A stretch of 57,830 nt of DNA from Bordetella parapertussis (GCA_945911685.1 CAMEAW010000006.1:1-57830); one strand, 5' to 3'. Counted from the stretch's first letter, positions 29,431 through 39,050 are shown. Notes: generated by a model not told the origin, from the letters alone. Numbers and translations are program-made.

Positions 29431-30250
29431 TCTGCAAGCCCTGTTGCTGCAGTTGGACGGCGAAGGCGTCACCACTCAGCACGCTGTACTCTTTCACGCG
29501 GTCGGCGCCAAACGCCAAAGTCGGCGAAGCGTGCGTGGCCGGATGCACCATCAACAACATCTGCGAAGTGGCCTGTTCGAGCCAGGCGTTGAGCATGGTT
29601 TGGTAGGCAGGATGCGGGCGATCAAAATCATACGCCCCTGCAAAGCCTTGATTGCTTTGGATGCCCGCCTGTTTTGCCAAGCGCATCAAACTCGAGGCAC
29701 CCAACATCCCAATCAGCCGCGCTTTCAGGCGTTGCATCAGAGGCAACTGTGTCGACAAGAAGGCCGGGCGCGTATCGCGCAACCAGGGCAGGTTGTCGGC
29801 ATAACGTCGCGCAACCGCTTGCAGCAAGAGTTCACGCACGATCGGAAACTGATGCACGTGCAAGTGCCCATCGATAAAGTCAGGTACCTGGCCAACATGC
29901 TTTTCAAACAAATCAAGCTGAGTTTCAATTTGCTCGGCAATCGCCTGCCTAGCAATCAGGCCCGAATAGGTGCGCCACAATAACTGACCTAAAGGCAGGC
30001 ACAACCCCATTTGCCCGAGAGGCTCGGTCAGGTTCAGGTGCAGCCCAAGATCAATGGGCAAGCCCTTCAGTGCCTTGGCAGACCGCTCGAAGTGAGGCGC
30101 TTGCACTAAGCACCCCGTCGCGCTGATGCGACCCAGCCGTGCAAGTGCAATGATGGCCTGATCGACTCCGGTTTCGAGGCCAAAATCATCGGCACACATT
30201 ATGAGAGGGGTCAAAGCGGGTGCCACCCCCTGTTGCGCCGCATTAATCAC
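29384..30250 (-). CDS. YdjC/ChbG/HpnK-family carbohydrate deacetylase
   Basis: A 288-residue protein with the YdjC fold motifs: [18 protein letters not shown] (metal-binding Asp) and [19 protein letters not shown] (two His ligands). Family members deacetylate N-acetyl sugars; ChbG acts on chitooligosaccharides, HpnK is named from hopanoid clusters. No hopanoid genes are seen here. The GTG at 30250 overlaps the stop of the upstream glycosyltransferase by 8 bases (GTGATTAA), so the two are coupled and probably act on one lipid-linked sugar. An ATG at 30199 is the alternative start. Confidence 0.8.
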   Translation of the reverse strand: MINAAQQGVAPALTPLIMCADDFGLETGVDQAIIALARLGRISATGCLVQAPHFERSAKALKGLPIDLGLHLNLTEPLGQMGLCLPLGQLLWRTYSGLIARQAIAEQIETQLDLFEKHVGQVPDFIDGHLHVHQFPIVRELLLQAVARRYADNLPWLRDTRPAFLSTQLPLMQRLKARLIGMLGASSLMRLAKQAGIQSNQGFAGAYDFDRPHPAYQTMLNAWLEQATSQMLLMVHPATHASPTLAFGADRVKEYSVLSGDAFAVQLQQQGLQITRLSALLAHRGHKT

Positions 30251-31256
30251 GAAAGCGGCGGCCACTTGAGCGGCGCACGATATAAAGTGGTCGGCCTTTG
30301 ACTTCTTCAAAAATTCTGGCGATGTACTCACCCACAATGCCGATTGAAATCAGGGTGATTCCAGAAAAAAACAATAAGATCGTCACGATGGTGGGCCAGC
30401 CGCTCACTGGATTTGAAAACAGAAAGTATTCACAAATAATATAAAGCCCGTAGACAAACGAGCAAATCGACACTAGAAAACCAAACAGGCTGACGGCCCG
30501 TAACGGCCAGGTGGTAAAGGAGGTGAGCCCCGCAAGCGCAAGCGTCAGTAACTTGAAGGTGCTGTAGTGCGTTTGCCCATGTTGGCGCTCGGCAGGCTTA
30601 TACGTGATTGGCTCGGAGTCAAAGCCCACCCAGGCATACAAGCCCTTCATAAAGCGATTACGCTCAGGAAGCTGGCGCAGCGCATCGACAACCGCGCGAT
30701 CCATCAGACGAAAATCACCCGCATCGGGGGGCACTTTGACCCCGCGCGAACCCGCCAGCAACGAGTAAAACAATTTCGTCCCCCAGCGCTTACCTGCGGT
30801 TTCGTCGTCACGGGTTTCTCTGACCGCGTAGACCATATCCACGCCTGCCTGCCAACGCGCCAACATGGCCGGCAGCAATTCAGGCGGATGTTGCAGATCA
30901 GCATCCAGAATCATAACTACGTCACCCGTAGCGGCCTCAATCCCAGCGGTGATGGCGGGCTCTTTACCGAAGTTGCGCGACAACTGCACAAAGCGAAAGC
31001 CTGGATTGCACACCCAGGCAGCCATCAAGCTTACGGTGGCATCACGGCTACCATCATCAACGACAATGACTTCCCAGTTGGCCCCTGTTTGAGCCAGCAC
31101 CGCCTGCAAGCGTGGCAGCAGCAGGCCTAAATTATCGTGTTCATTGAAGGCCGGTACCACACAACTTAGCGTTGCGCGGGTGAAGTCGCGCCCCTGCGCG
31201 TGGGCGCCCGGCTCAGGTGCTGACGTGTTTGAAGAGGACAAAGTCGATGAGGTCAT
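30243..31256 (-). CDS. Family 2 glycosyltransferase, GtrB/ArnC-like, with two C-terminal membrane helices
   Basis: A 337-residue GT2 enzyme. The catalytic domain shows CVVPAFNEHDNLGLLLPRL, VVDDGSRDATVSLM and ILDADLQHPPELLPAML. Two membrane helices close to the C-terminus (LRAVSLFGFLVSICSFVYGL and IVTILLFFSGITLISIGIVG) match polyprenyl-phosphate glycosyltransferases such as GtrB, DPM and ArnC. It probably loads a sugar onto undecaprenyl phosphate. The coupled downstream deacetylase suggests the sugar is an N-acetylated or formylated one that is later deblocked, as ArnD does for ArnC, though ArnD is from another family. That pathway idea is inference. Confidence 0.85.
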   Translation of the reverse strand: MTSSTLSSSNTSAPEPGAHAQGRDFTRATLSCVVPAFNEHDNLGLLLPRLQAVLAQTGANWEVIVVDDGSRDATVSLMAAWVCNPGFRFVQLSRNFGKEPAITAGIEAATGDVVMILDADLQHPPELLPAMLARWQAGVDMVYAVRETRDDETAGKRWGTKLFYSLLAGSRGVKVPPDAGDFRLMDRAVVDALRQLPERNRFMKGLYAWVGFDSEPITYKPAERQHGQTHYSTFKLLTLALAGLTSFTTWPLRAVSLFGFLVSICSFVYGLYIICEYFLFSNPVSGWPTIVTILLFFSGITLISIGIVGEYIARIFEEVKGRPLYIVRRSSGRRFRD

Positions 31257-31316
31257 AGGTCAATGATAACGTTTAACAGAAAGCTCGGAAATCCTCTTCG
31301 TTCAAGCGAAAGGATG

Positions 31317-32180
31317 TCAACGCGCTTTTTGCAGAGCCAGGCTGGCGCTGAGTATCGTCAAAATGATGAGCGCTGCGCCTAGCAACGTGCGCAGCGAGGG
31401 CTCTTGGCTAAAAAACCACCAGGCAAAGGCAATCGCGTAAATCGGCTCAAGCGCTACCACCAACCCTGCACTGCGAGCAGGCAAATGCCGCAAACTCGAT
31501 ACAAACAAAAGATGGGCCAAGCCTGTACATAGCACCCCCAAGGCTGCTACCCAAAGCCAGTTCACCAAGCTTATCTGAGGCAGCGATCCGATCACCCAGG
31601 GCGACATCACCAAAAATACCACGGCATTTTGCAGCCCCGCCACAGCGAAGGCATTGACCGCAGACAGATAACGCCTATTAAGTACCGCGAGCACGCCAAA
31701 GCTTGCCCCTGACACTAAGCCCCACAACAGGCCCTCGGTCCCTAAGTTTGAAAGTTCAAACGAGGGGGTGATCAGTAGCAACCCCAGACTCACAAGCCAT
31801 AACCTGACCCACTCGGCCCGCGTGACCGCCTCGCGCAGCAGGCCCCACTCAATCAGCGTAATAAAGGCGGGAAAACTGGCGAAACCCAGCGTCGCGATCG
31901 CGATCCCGCCCACTTTGACCGAAATAAAAAAGGTGACCCAGTGCAAAGCCAAAACAACGCCAGAGACCAGCAACACCCCCCAACAGCCGTGGTTAATCAG
32001 GCTCGCGCGTGGCTGAGTCAGCAACAATCGCCCGAACAGGGCTAACGCGCCCACAGCAAAGGCTGCCCGACCCCAAGTGATAAAGGTAGGGTCGGCCGTA
32101 ATCAATTCACCCAACACACCGGTCGCACCGAACAAGACGGCCACCAAGTGGACCGCAAATAAAGACTGTGTGCGAGTCAA
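31317..32180 (-). CDS. EamA-family drug/metabolite (DMT) exporter
   Basis: A 287-residue membrane protein with about ten hydrophobic segments in two EamA repeats. The first starts LFAVHLVAVLFGATGVLGEL, the second GLLWGLVSGASFGVLAVLN. Length is standard. Substrates of this family (amino acids, metabolites) cannot be told from sequence. It starts with TTG at 32180, which overlaps the stop of the upstream racemase-family gene as TTGA, so the two are translationally coupled. This suggests that the exporter handles a compound related to the racemase substrate. Confidence 0.85.
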   Translation of the reverse strand: MTRTQSLFAVHLVAVLFGATGVLGELITADPTFITWGRAAFAVGALALFGRLLLTQPRASLINHGCWGVLLVSGVVLALHWVTFFISVKVGGIAIATLGFASFPAFITLIEWGLLREAVTRAEWVRLWLVSLGLLLITPSFELSNLGTEGLLWGLVSGASFGVLAVLNRRYLSAVNAFAVAGLQNAVVFLVMSPWVIGSLPQISLVNWLWVAALGVLCTGLAHLLFVSSLRHLPARSAGLVVALEPIYAIAFAWWFFSQEPSLRTLLGAALIILTILSASLALQKAR

Positions 32181-32914
32181 GTCGGCCAGCCCAGCGGGGT
32201 CGCCCAGCCGGTATAGGTTTTCGGTAATGGTTGTGCGTAATCCCCAAGCTTGCTTGTCCCTAAACCCAGAGCGGCCAAAGCCTCAGCGAATTTGACGGCG
32301 ACTGCCACACCGTCGATCACGGGCACCCCCAAGCGCGCAGTGAGCGTGTGACACAGGGCAGACATTCCGGCGCAGCCCAGCACAATCGCGCCACTGCGAT
32401 CGCGCGCCAAGGCAGCGCGCGCCACCTCTTCAATCTGGCGTGTCATTGCCTCACCACCATCTTCTAGGTCTAACACCGCAATATCGGTGCCGTGCACCCC
32501 GCGACACTGATGTTCAAACCCGTAACGCTGTACTAATCGCTCGGCAATGATGCAAGTACGTGTCATTGTTGTAACAATTGAAAAGCCGGTTGCGAGCATG
32601 CTGGCAGCATGAAATGCCGCTTCTGCGATGCCCAACACTGGTGCACGCGTCGCTTCGCGGGCCGCTTCAAGCCCTGGATCACCAAAGCAAGCAATCACGA
32701 TCGCATCGGGACTTTGTGGTTGCGCTAGTCGCACCTGTTCGGCGACACCCGCAGCCGCAAAGGCTTCGTCGTAATGTCCCTCAATAGAAAGCGGACCAAA
32801 GCTGGGATGCACCGCAATAATTTGTGTGCCCGCAGCAGCAACCGCTTGAGCGCTTTGGGCGATCCCCGCAGTCATGGAATCGGAGGTATTAGGGTTAATA
32901 AGGAGTAGTTTCAT
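32177..32914 (-). CDS. Asp/Glu/hydantoin racemase-family protein
   Basis: A 245-residue protein starting MKLLLINPNTSDSMTAGIAQ. It has the two catalytic cysteines in DAIVIACFGDPGLEA and GAIVLGCAGMSALCH, the pair used for deprotonation and reprotonation in hydantoin and aspartate racemases. The ATG at 32914 is chosen because the family starts with this strand; an open frame further upstream has no family match. It leads the two-gene unit with the EamA exporter. A maleate isomerase-like or hydantoin racemase role are both possible. Confidence 0.82.
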   Translation of the reverse strand: MKLLLINPNTSDSMTAGIAQSAQAVAAAGTQIIAVHPSFGPLSIEGHYDEAFAAAGVAEQVRLAQPQSPDAIVIACFGDPGLEAAREATRAPVLGIAEAAFHAASMLATGFSIVTTMTRTCIIAERLVQRYGFEHQCRGVHGTDIAVLDLEDGGEAMTRQIEEVARAALARDRSGAIVLGCAGMSALCHTLTARLGVPVIDGVAVAVKFAEALAALGLGTSKLGDYAQPLPKTYTGWATPLGWPT

Positions 32915-33268
32915 TTTGAAAGGTCGGTTAACTTTCGTTACAAATGCAAACAGTGTGTTGCACCACAATGGATAAAATTGCCCCAAAATGCATCTTTTTA
33001 CGCACCAACATATCGCACCAAACAAAAATCATCCCCGAGTGGGCGTTTGGTTTGACCGAATGCGTACCCATAAAATTTCTTGGTGATGCCTCATCTTGAC
33101 ACTCAATCAATCATCTAGCTGCCCCAGCACGCATGGCACGCTAATTGCTTGAGATCATACAACGAGGTTGCAATATTTTGAGTATGACGCGGCCTCGGTC
33201 GAAACACGGTTAGACAATTTTTTCAACAACTTTGCCACGATTCAGTTATTCAACCCCCCGGAGAATTC
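32915..33268. other. Divergent intergenic region between the racemase-family gene and the ABC importer (354 bases)
   Basis: No gene or RNA is recognised. The region is more AT-rich than the flanking genes. A ribosome-binding GGAG stands at 33259-33262 just before the binding-protein ATG. I see no clear inverted repeat or operator. Confidence 0.5.
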
Positions 33269-34945
33269 ATGAAAAAGTCTTTTTCTTTTGCCCAAGTTGG
33301 ACTGGCGCCCTTGCGCTTGACACTGATGGCAGGTGTACTGGCCACAGCCTTTGCCCAACCAGTGTTGGCACAGAATAAAACCCTGACAATCGCCATGACA
33401 GCGGCTGACATCCCCAGAACCTTGGGTCAGCCTGATCAAGGCTTCGAAGGTAACCGGTTCACCGGTATTCCGATGTATGACTCGCTCACGCAGTGGGACC
33501 TTTCAAAAAAAGACGAAGCCAGTACTGTGATACCCGGTGTGGCACTATCTTGGGCCGTTGATGCCACTGATAAAACAAAGTGGGTGTTTAAACTACGCCC
33601 AGGCGTGAAGTTCCATGATGGGTCTGCATTCAATGCGGATGTTGTTGTCTGGAACGTCCAAAAGGTACTAGACAAAGCCGCAGCGCATTTTGACGCCAGC
33701 CAAGTCGGTGCGACCGCCTCGCGCATGCCCACCTTACGCAGCGCCAAAAAAATTGATGATATGACGGTAGAACTCACCACGAGTGAGCCCGATTCGTTTT
33801 TGCCGATTAACTTAACAAACTTGTTTATGGCTTCGCCAGCCAAGTGGGACCAAAAGCTTAAGGCTGTGCCGGCCACAGTGACCGATCCAGCCGAACGCGC
33901 CAAACAAGCCTGGACCGCCTTTGCCGCCGATGCCTCAGGTACGGGCCCCTTCAAGATGACACGTTTTGTGCCGCGTGAGCGTTTAGAACTCGCTGCCAAC
34001 AAAGACTACTGGGATCCCAAACGCGTACCAAAAATCGACCGCGTGGTGATGATTCCAATGCCCGAGGCCAATGCACGCACAGCCGCACTGCTTTCAGGCC
34101 AAGTTGATTGGATTGAAGCACCCTCCCCAGACGCAATGCCGCAAATTAAACAGCGCGGCTTCACGATCTATAGCAACCCACAGCCTCACGTGTGGCCCTG
34201 GCAGCTGTCTTTTGCTGACGGCTCACCTTGGCTAGACAAGCGCGTGCGTCAGGCCGCTAACTTGTGCGTTGACCGCGCTGGCTTGAAGACTTTGCTCGGT
34301 GAGATGATGGGCATCCCCAAGGGCACCTTCCCGCCCGGGCACCCCTGGTTTGGTAACCCAACGTTTGACATCAAGTATGACCCTGCAGCTGCAAAAAAAC
34401 TGATGACCGAGGCAGGCTACTCGACCGGCAAGCCCATGAAGACGAAAGTACAAATCTCTGCCTCGGGTTCAGGACAGATGCAGCCCTTACCCATGAACGA
34501 GTTTGTCCAACAGTCTCTCAAACAGTGTTTCTTTGACATTCAGTTTGATGTGATTGAATGGAACACTATGTTTAACAGCTGGCGCTTGGGTGCTAAAGAT
34601 CCAGCAGCCAACGGCGCGACTGCAACCAATGTCAGCTTCTCGGCAATGGATCCGTTTTTCGCCATGGTTCGTTTCTCAAGCACTAAGGCGTTTCCGCCCG
34701 TTTCAAACAATTGGGGTTATTTTGGCAGCCCCGAGATTGAGCAGTTAGTCACAAATGCTCGCACAAACTTTGACGAAAAAGGCCGTGATGAAGCCTTGGC
34801 AAAGCTGCACGCGAAGATTGTTGACGAAGCCGCTTTCGTCTGGATCGCACATGACGTGGGCCCACGTGCAATGAGCACGAAAGTCAAAAACGTTGTTCAG
34901 CCAAAAAGTTGGTTTATTGATATCGCAACGATGACAAAAGACTAA
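33269..34945 (+). CDS. Dipeptide/oligopeptide ABC transporter substrate-binding protein (family 5)
   Basis: A 558-residue periplasmic binding protein with a signal peptide cleaved after QPVLA. Family 5 motifs include VFKLRPGVKFHDGSAFNADV and FKMTRFVPRERLELAANKDYW. It begins the five-gene importer unit and is preceded by GGAG at a good distance. A strong hairpin after its stop probably keeps its mRNA more abundant than the permease part, as usual for binding proteins. Family members carry peptides, but also glutathione, nickel, opines or sugars, so the substrate is open. Confidence 0.9.
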   Translation: MKKSFSFAQVGLAPLRLTLMAGVLATAFAQPVLAQNKTLTIAMTAADIPRTLGQPDQGFEGNRFTGIPMYDSLTQWDLSKKDEASTVIPGVALSWAVDATDKTKWVFKLRPGVKFHDGSAFNADVVVWNVQKVLDKAAAHFDASQVGATASRMPTLRSAKKIDDMTVELTTSEPDSFLPINLTNLFMASPAKWDQKLKAVPATVTDPAERAKQAWTAFAADASGTGPFKMTRFVPRERLELAANKDYWDPKRVPKIDRVVMIPMPEANARTAALLSGQVDWIEAPSPDAMPQIKQRGFTIYSNPQPHVWPWQLSFADGSPWLDKRVRQAANLCVDRAGLKTLLGEMMGIPKGTFPPGHPWFGNPTFDIKYDPAAAKKLMTEAGYSTGKPMKTKVQISASGSGQMQPLPMNEFVQQSLKQCFFDIQFDVIEWNTMFNSWRLGAKDPAANGATATNVSFSAMDPFFAMVRFSSTKAFPPVSNNWGYFGSPEIEQLVTNARTNFDEKGRDEALAKLHAKIVDEAAFVWIAHDVGPRAMSTKVKNVVQPKSWFIDIATMTKD

Positions 34946-34957
34946 GTTTGTTGTGCC

Positions 34958-34990
34958 TACGGCGACACCGCGAGTAGTGGTGTCGCCGTA
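34958..34990 (+). repeat. 12-base stem hairpin between binding-protein and permease genes
   Basis: TACGGCGACACC (34958-34969) and GGTGTCGCCGTA (34979-34990) are perfect inverted arms around a 9-base loop, followed by TTTATTTT. It begins 13 bases after the stop of the binding-protein gene. Such hairpins act as partial terminators or mRNA stabilisers that set a high ratio of binding protein to permease. Confidence 0.8.
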
Positions 34991-35062
34991 TTTATTTTGT
35001 CTGATCGCTGTGACCAAAAGGTCAAGGATCGATTGAAAGGTTGTTTTTTAAAGGCTGTTTGT

Positions 35063-36016
35063 ATGCTGAGCTTTATGTTCCAACGAGTTTTGTACACCCT
35101 GCCCATTATGTTTGGCGTGGCACTGGTGTGTTTCGCACTCGTTCACCTGGCGCCTGGCGATCCGCTTGTATCGATCATGCCACCCGATGCCTCGCAAGAG
35201 TTGCAACAACAGTTGATGGAGATCTATGGCTTCAACAAGTCATATCCTGAACAGTTTCTTCGCTGGGGTTGGCGCGCACTGCAGGGCGACTTAGGAACTT
35301 CAATTGCCAGCGGCCGCCCTGTCACGAGCGAGGTCATGCGTGCAGTGCACAACACCTTTAGGCTAGCAGCCGTGGCAACGATGATCGGCTTTATTTTTGG
35401 CTGTTTATTCGGCTTCGTAGCCGGCTATTTTCAAAACTCATGGGTAGATAAAGCGGCATCCCTCACCTCGGTCTTGGGCGTCAGCGTGCCGCATTACTGG
35501 CTTGGCATGGTGCTTGTGATCATTTTCAGTTCGCTGCTCATGTGGTTACCGCCCAACGGCGCTGGGCCCGGCGGCTCGTCAGACTGGCAATGGAACTGGG
35601 AGCACATCAAGCACTTGGTCTTGCCTGCGATCACCATGAGCGTAATCCCGATGGGAATTATTTCGCGTACCGTGCGTGCGCTTGTCGCTGAAATTTTGTC
35701 GCAAGAGTTTATTGTTGGTCTTAAGGCGAAGGGGCTGACCAACATCGGGATTTTTATGCACGTTGTCAAAAATGCAGCCCCAACTGCCCTGGCTGTGATG
35801 GGCTTGCAATTAGGTTATCTGCTCGGCGGCTCGATCTTAATCGAGACCGTGTTCTCGTGGCCTGGCACCGGCTTTTTATTAAACTCTGCAATTTTTCAAC
35901 GAGATCTACCCCTGCTACAAGGCACCATCCTCGTACTCGCCACTTTCTTTGTCATCCTCAACATGATTGTCGATATTATTCAGACCATGCTTGACCCACG
36001 TATCGCGCGAGGCTGA
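35063..36016 (+). CDS. DppB-like ABC transporter permease
   Basis: A 317-residue permease with about six membrane helices. The N-terminal helix (VLYTLPIMFGVALVCFALVH) is followed by the family signature HLAPGDPL. The permease EAA-like motif region (VGLKAKGLTNIGIFMHVVKN) precedes the last helices. The ATG at 35063 is preferred because AAGG lies 8 bases before it; an upstream in-frame start at 34997 overlaps the hairpin tail and adds a polar stretch not seen in the family. It pairs with the DppC-like permease just downstream. Confidence 0.9.
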   Translation: MLSFMFQRVLYTLPIMFGVALVCFALVHLAPGDPLVSIMPPDASQELQQQLMEIYGFNKSYPEQFLRWGWRALQGDLGTSIASGRPVTSEVMRAVHNTFRLAAVATMIGFIFGCLFGFVAGYFQNSWVDKAASLTSVLGVSVPHYWLGMVLVIIFSSLLMWLPPNGAGPGGSSDWQWNWEHIKHLVLPAITMSVIPMGIISRTVRALVAEILSQEFIVGLKAKGLTNIGIFMHVVKNAAPTALAVMGLQLGYLLGGSILIETVFSWPGTGFLLNSAIFQRDLPLLQGTILVLATFFVILNMIVDIIQTMLDPRIARG

Positions 36017-36020
36017 ACCC

Positions 36021-36914
36021 ATGTTGAACATTACCGTCGATACTAAAAAAATTCCGTCACTCGATATTGAACGCTCGGCTGGCTATTGGCAGAACGTGAT
36101 GTCGCGCCTGGTGCGTGACAGGGTTGCCATGTTCGCGGCCTTCGTCATTTTGTGCCTACTAATCATGGCCGTGTTGGGTCAGTGGATCACACCCGCAGAT
36201 CCGTACGCCGCCTCAATTATGAAGCGGCTCAAACCTATCGGCTTCGAAGGTTACCCCTTGGGCACGGATGAGTTAGGCCGTGACATGATGTCGCGCCTCA
36301 TGGTGGGCGCGCGACTGTCTCTTTTTATGGGCATCACGCCTGTCTTACTAGCGTTTGCGATTGGCTCAACCATCGGGATTGTCGCGGGCTACGCGGGTGG
36401 CATGCTCAACACGTCGATCATGCGCACGATTGATGTGTTTTATGCGTTTCCATCTGTGCTGTTGGCCATCGCGCTGTCTGGGGTGTTGGGCACGGGGATC
36501 ACGAACTCGTTGATCTCACTGACCATCGTTTTCATTCCGCCGATCGCACGGGTGGCCGAAAGTGTGACCACCCAGATCCGTAGCCGTGACTTTGTTGAAG
36601 CGGCGCGCGCTTCGGGGGCCAACGCCCTAACGATTATTCGGGTGCATGTCTTGGGAAATGTGCTGAGCCCAATTTTTGTTTACTCAACCAGCTTGATTGC
36701 AGTTTCAATGATCTTGGCCTCTGGCCTCAGCTTTTTGGGCCTGGGCGTGAAACCCCCCGAGCCTGAGTGGGGCCTGATGCTCAACACCTTGCGCACTGCC
36801 ATTTATGTGCAACCTTGGATCGCCGCGTTACCTGGTGTCATGATCTTCATCACCTCAATCGCGTTTAACCTGCTATCGGATGGGTTGCGCTCAGCCATGG
36901 AGATCAAGAACTGA
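36021..36914 (+). CDS. DppC-like ABC transporter permease
   Basis: A 297-residue permease with the N-terminal OppC-type region (RDRVAMFAAFVILCLLIMAV), the LGTDELGRDMMSRLMVGAR signature and the EAA loop RDFVEAARASGANALTIIRV. The ATG at 36021 comes 4 bases after the stop of the previous permease, behind GAGG. It ends at TGATG, overlapping the ATPase start by one base. Together with the DppB-like protein it forms the membrane channel. Confidence 0.92.
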   Translation: MLNITVDTKKIPSLDIERSAGYWQNVMSRLVRDRVAMFAAFVILCLLIMAVLGQWITPADPYAASIMKRLKPIGFEGYPLGTDELGRDMMSRLMVGARLSLFMGITPVLLAFAIGSTIGIVAGYAGGMLNTSIMRTIDVFYAFPSVLLAIALSGVLGTGITNSLISLTIVFIPPIARVAESVTTQIRSRDFVEAARASGANALTIIRVHVLGNVLSPIFVYSTSLIAVSMILASGLSFLGLGVKPPEPEWGLMLNTLRTAIYVQPWIAALPGVMIFITSIAFNLLSDGLRSAMEIKN

Positions 36915-37984
36915 TGAATACGACTTTATCCGATCGCGTTGATGTGGGTGGTACCGCGCAGCCGTTGCTGTTAGTCAAGAACTTGATCAAACACTTTGCG
37001 CTTAAAAAAGATATCTTAGGTAAAGGTGGTGGTGTTGTTCGCGCGGTTGATGGCATCGATTTTATGGTGCGCAAAGGCGAAACACTGGGTGTTGTAGGCG
37101 AGTCTGGCTGCGGCAAATCGACCACGGCACGCCTGCTCATGAGTTTAATCACGCCCGACCACGGCGACATGATTTTTGATGGTCAGTCAGTGGGCAGCCA
37201 TGAGCTCAGTCTCAAAGACTTCAGGCGCCAGGCGCAAATGGTGTTTCAAGACAGTTACGCGTCCTTGAATCCACGCTTAACCATCGAAGACTCGATCGCC
37301 TTCGCACCTCAAGTACATGGCGTCAGTAAAAATGATGCGATCGCACGGGCGCGCGATTTATTGCAACGTGTTGGTCTGGATCCCAAGCGTTTTGCCGAGC
37401 GCTACCCGCATGAATTGTCGGGCGGGCAACGACAGCGCGTCAACATTGCGCGTGCGCTTGCCTTGCAGTCTCGCCTCATTATCTTAGATGAGGCAGTCTC
37501 GGCTCTGGATAAATCGGTTGAAGCACAGGTGCTCAATCTTTTGCTTGATCTGAAAGACGAATTCAAGCTCACCTACGTGTTTATCAGCCACGATCTGAAT
37601 GTGGTGCGCTACATTTCAGATCGGGTCATGGTGATGTATCTTGGTCAAGTCGTTGAAATTGGAGACTGCGAAACGCTTTTTAGCGCACCACGTCATCCCT
37701 ATACGCGTGCCCTGCTCTCGTCGGTACCTTCAATGGATCCCGACCATCGCACCGAAACCCCGCCCTTAGCCGGCGACCCACCCAATCCCATCAACCCACC
37801 TTCTGGTTGTCGCTTTCACACGCGTTGCGCGCAAGCGCAGCCGGTCTGCTCAGCCAAGATGCCACCCTTGGTGTCAAGCAAGGATGGACAGGGTGTTGCA
37901 TGCTGGATTCATGTTGAAAACAGTGGGCACTCTCAGGCAGTTACAACTCAGCAAGCCGTTTCAAATCATCAAGGGGCCGCATGA
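36914..37984 (+). CDS. DppF/OppF-like ABC transporter ATPase
   Basis: A 356-residue ATPase: Walker A GESGCGKSTTARLLMSL, Q-loop VFQDSYASLNPR, signature [16 protein letters not shown] and Walker B LIILDEAVSALDKSVEA. The C-terminal oligopeptide-transporter tail follows, with GCRFHTRCAQAQPVC. The full-length VSALD motif and tail mark it as the OppF/DppF type. The start codon overlaps the preceding permease stop by one base and its own stop overlaps the next gene as ATGA. Confidence 0.92.
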   Translation: MNTTLSDRVDVGGTAQPLLLVKNLIKHFALKKDILGKGGGVVRAVDGIDFMVRKGETLGVVGESGCGKSTTARLLMSLITPDHGDMIFDGQSVGSHELSLKDFRRQAQMVFQDSYASLNPRLTIEDSIAFAPQVHGVSKNDAIARARDLLQRVGLDPKRFAERYPHELSGGQRQRVNIARALALQSRLIILDEAVSALDKSVEAQVLNLLLDLKDEFKLTYVFISHDLNVVRYISDRVMVMYLGQVVEIGDCETLFSAPRHPYTRALLSSVPSMDPDHRTETPPLAGDPPNPINPPSGCRFHTRCAQAQPVCSAKMPPLVSSKDGQGVACWIHVENSGHSQAVTTQQAVSNHQGAA

Positions 37985-38976
37985 ATACCACCGAAACCCC
38001 TTTTGTCGATATTCGCGACTTGACCGTTACGTTTACTGGCGGGAAAAGCCCCGTCAAGGCTGTCAATGGCGTCACACTTGCGGTTAAGCGTGGCGAAGTC
38101 GTCGCCCTGATCGGCGAATCTGGCTCAGGCAAAAGTGTCACCTTGCGCTCGATCTTGCGTTTACACAACCCGGCACGTTCAAAGATTGAAGGTCAGATTT
38201 TAGTCGGCGATCAAGACGTCGTTCAATTGTCAAACAGCGCCTTATCCAGTTTTAGAGGCAAAGTTGCCTCGATGATTTTTCAAGAGCCCCTCTTGGCGCT
38301 TGATCCGGTCTACACCGTTGGTAGCCAAATCATCGAAGCGATTCTCCGCCACGAAAATATCGGTCGCGAGGCAGCACGCGTCCGCGCGCTTTCACTTTTT
38401 GAACGCGTACGTATCCCGAGCCCCGAGCGTCGATTAGATGCTTACCCACATGAGATGTCAGGCGGTATGCGTCAACGTGCGATGATCTCGCTCGCGTTGG
38501 CGAGCGAACCTCAGTTGTTGCTGGCCGACGAACCGACTACTGCGCTTGATGCCACGGTACAGATTCAAATTTTGCTGTTGTTGCGCGAACTGCAGCGCGA
38601 GCTTGGGTTATCAGTCATTTTCGTGACCCATGATCTTGGTGCGGCCGTCGAAGTGGCCGATCGCATCGCTGTGATGTACGCCGGGCGGATTGTCGAACAA
38701 GGGACAACACGCGCAATCATGCGCTCGCCGCGCCATCCTTATACTCGGGCATTGTTAAAAAGTTTGGCGCATGGCGCAGTCAAAAAAGGGACACGTTTAG
38801 AAACGATTTCAGGGTCACCTCCTGATCTGACTAAGTTGCCGCCTGGTTGCGTGTTTGCCGAGCGTTGTAGCCTGGCGCAAGAGTCGTGTCGGCAAACTGT
38901 GCCCGAACTGGTTTGGCTCACGCCTGATCATAGTGCACGGTGTTTGCGCACAGATCAAACTGCTGTGCCTGTCTAA
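37981..38976 (+). CDS. DppD/OppD-like ABC transporter ATPase
   Basis: A 331-residue ATPase: Walker A GESGSGKSVTLRSILRL, signature EMSGGMRQRAMISLALA, Walker B LLLADEPTTALDATVQIQ and a C-terminal peptide-transporter tail (GCVFAERCSLAQESC). The second ATPase completes a heterodimer with the preceding one. The order F-then-D is the reverse of E. coli dppDF. It ends convergent with clpB. Confidence 0.92.
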   Translation: MNTTETPFVDIRDLTVTFTGGKSPVKAVNGVTLAVKRGEVVALIGESGSGKSVTLRSILRLHNPARSKIEGQILVGDQDVVQLSNSALSSFRGKVASMIFQEPLLALDPVYTVGSQIIEAILRHENIGREAARVRALSLFERVRIPSPERRLDAYPHEMSGGMRQRAMISLALASEPQLLLADEPTTALDATVQIQILLLLRELQRELGLSVIFVTHDLGAAVEVADRIAVMYAGRIVEQGTTRAIMRSPRHPYTRALLKSLAHGAVKKGTRLETISGSPPDLTKLPPGCVFAERCSLAQESCRQTVPELVWLTPDHSARCLRTDQTAVPV

Positions 38977-39000
38977 CCTCGACGACTTACGCGGACCACC

Positions 39001-39039
39001 AGAGCAATTCAAAAGAGAAATCATCTTTCAAATTGCTCT
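39001..39039. repeat. Inverted repeat between convergent dppD-like gene and clpB
   Basis: AGAGCAATT (39001-39009) and AATTGCTCT (39031-39039) form a perfect 9-base stem; inside the loop AAAGA and TCTTT can extend the structure. It stands between two converging stop codons and could work for both strands, although no U tract is present. Confidence 0.55.
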
Positions 39040-39050
39040 GTCCGTCATCA

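Noticed and set aside
29444..29983. Open frame of about 180 codons opposite the YdjC deacetylase
   Set aside because: It is an antisense shadow without family features.
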